DNA from: Anaerovibrio lipolyticus LB2005
Lineage (GTDB): Bacteria; Bacillota; Negativicutes; Selenomonadales; Selenomonadaceae
Length of the DNA: 56,944 bases
Assembly (NCBI RefSeq): GCF_000621545.1
Contig: NZ_JHYA01000014.1
Location: 1 to 56,944, forward strand
Direction of reading: 5' to 3'
Shown here piece by piece: positions 56,573 to 56,944 of the stretch (position 1 is the first letter of the stretch; each line of letters starts with the position of its first letter). A program made the position numbers and the translations under genes. Below the pieces are notes generated by a model. That model was not told where the DNA came from. It worked only from the letters and a program-made list of their open reading frames with translations, and searched no databases.

Positions 56573-56704
56573 AAATCTGGAATGAATCCAAAGACACTTC
56601 AGTATCTGATGGGCCATTCTGAAATCGGTGTTACATTAAATGTTTATACCCATGTCGATTTTGATGGCGCTAAGACTGAGGTGGAAAGAATTAGTACACT
56701 CTAA
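56573..56704 (+). pseudogene. C-terminal remnant of a phage-type tyrosine recombinase
   Basis: The frame reads NPKTLQYLMGHSEIGVTLNVYTH and continues to a stop at 56702. This is the catalytic C terminus of XerC/phage integrases: LMGHS with the second His, and the Tyr in NVYTH. Only ~43 codons survive, and a stop lies directly upstream at 56570. A trace of a lost mobile element beside the toxin-antitoxin pair. Confidence 0.85.
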
Positions 56705-56765
56705 AAAGATGGTATATATTGTGACGCTCTCAGATGCGTTTTAAGGCCGATTTCAAAATCATACT

Positions 56766-56791
56766 AGCCGGGCTTTAAACCCGGCTTTTTT
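56766..56791 (+). terminator. Terminator preceding leader repeat copy 3
   Basis: Perfect AGCCGGG and CCCGGCT arms with a T run; likely the old integrase terminator. Confidence 0.88.
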
Positions 56792-56792
56792 G

Positions 56793-56944
56793 ATGCAATT
56801 TTTTTAGTTTACCACTACAAAAGTATAACAATATTGTTATAACAGAAAAGTCAAAAGGTCTAAAAATCGACCACTTTTTGCAAAAATCGACCACTTTTTG
56901 CAAAGTCGTTGAATGTTTGGAATCTTTGTGATATTTTCTAAAAT
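56793..56944 (+). repeat. Dispersed leader repeat, copy 3 (runs off the window)
   Basis: TGCAATTTTTTTAGTTTACC, then a full palindrome TATAACAATATTGTTATA, GAAAAGTCAAAAGGTCTAAAAA, two CGACCACTTTTTGCAAA units and the tail to TTTTCTAAAA. Nearly identical to copy 2 over its last ~100 bases; another surface-protein gene is expected just past the window. Confidence 0.9.

Overview
The window is a chromosomal stretch from a diderm Firmicute, most likely a Negativicutes member of the Selenomonas/Anaerovibrio type. Gene style is Firmicute-like: strong AGGAGG ribosome sites, many TTG/GTG starts, PcrA, a Mn-type pyrophosphatase and Spo0H-like promoter motifs. Yet it also encodes outer-membrane systems: a TolC/AcrA/AcrB-type RND pump and a beta-barrel autotransporter ending in Phe. 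The genus is inferred, not proven. All assignments come from reading motifs; no database search was run.

Layout. 1-2385: a complete IS21-family element (istA, istB, terminal inverted repeats) abutting an MqsR/MqsA toxin-antitoxin pair. 3.1-8.1 kb: a tiny membrane protein divergent from an AraC regulator, a short CinA, two identical tRNA-Lys(CTT) genes behind a consensus promoter, surE and ahcY. 8.1-18.4 kb: an apparent cell-wall-peptide cluster with an L,D-transpeptidase, a serine beta-lactamase-like hydrolase, a complete dipeptide ABC importer, an exported VanX-type dipeptidase, a convergent binding protein plus M20 hydrolase, and a VanY-like peptidase. 18.4-20.3 kb: MTA/SAH deaminase and RNase HI. 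20.4-26.2 kb: a three-gene RND efflux operon. 26.3-43 kb: a RelA/SpoT-like protein and mostly housekeeping genes (ftsK, MATE, cobO, ilvD, trmL, ppaC, pcrA, ligA, RluA-type synthase), then a chemoreceptor. 43-50.9 kb: a diverged phosphopantetheinyl transferase, TetR regulator, unknown membrane protein, 5'-nucleotidase, exported unknowns and a radical SAM/SPASM protein. 51.2-56.9 kb: an accessory region with a lipoprotein, a tiny acidic exported protein, a NaChBac-like channel, a structured RNA candidate, an autotransporter, a RelB/RelE-type toxin-antitoxin pair, an integrase remnant and three copies of a dispersed leader repeat.

Three regulatory observations stand out. (1) Four loci (RND operon, chemoreceptor, an exported protein, the radical SAM gene) share an AGGA-N(15-16)-GTAGAAAT motif resembling sigma-H promoters. 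(2) A leader repeat with an operator-like palindrome and a variable number of CGACCACTTTTTGCAAA units precedes the autotransporter, recurs at the window end and occurs as a remnant at 51.2 kb. (3) An orphan RNA of about 130 nt at 53.3 kb has an extended -10 promoter, mutually exclusive hairpins and a terminator, but no ORF.
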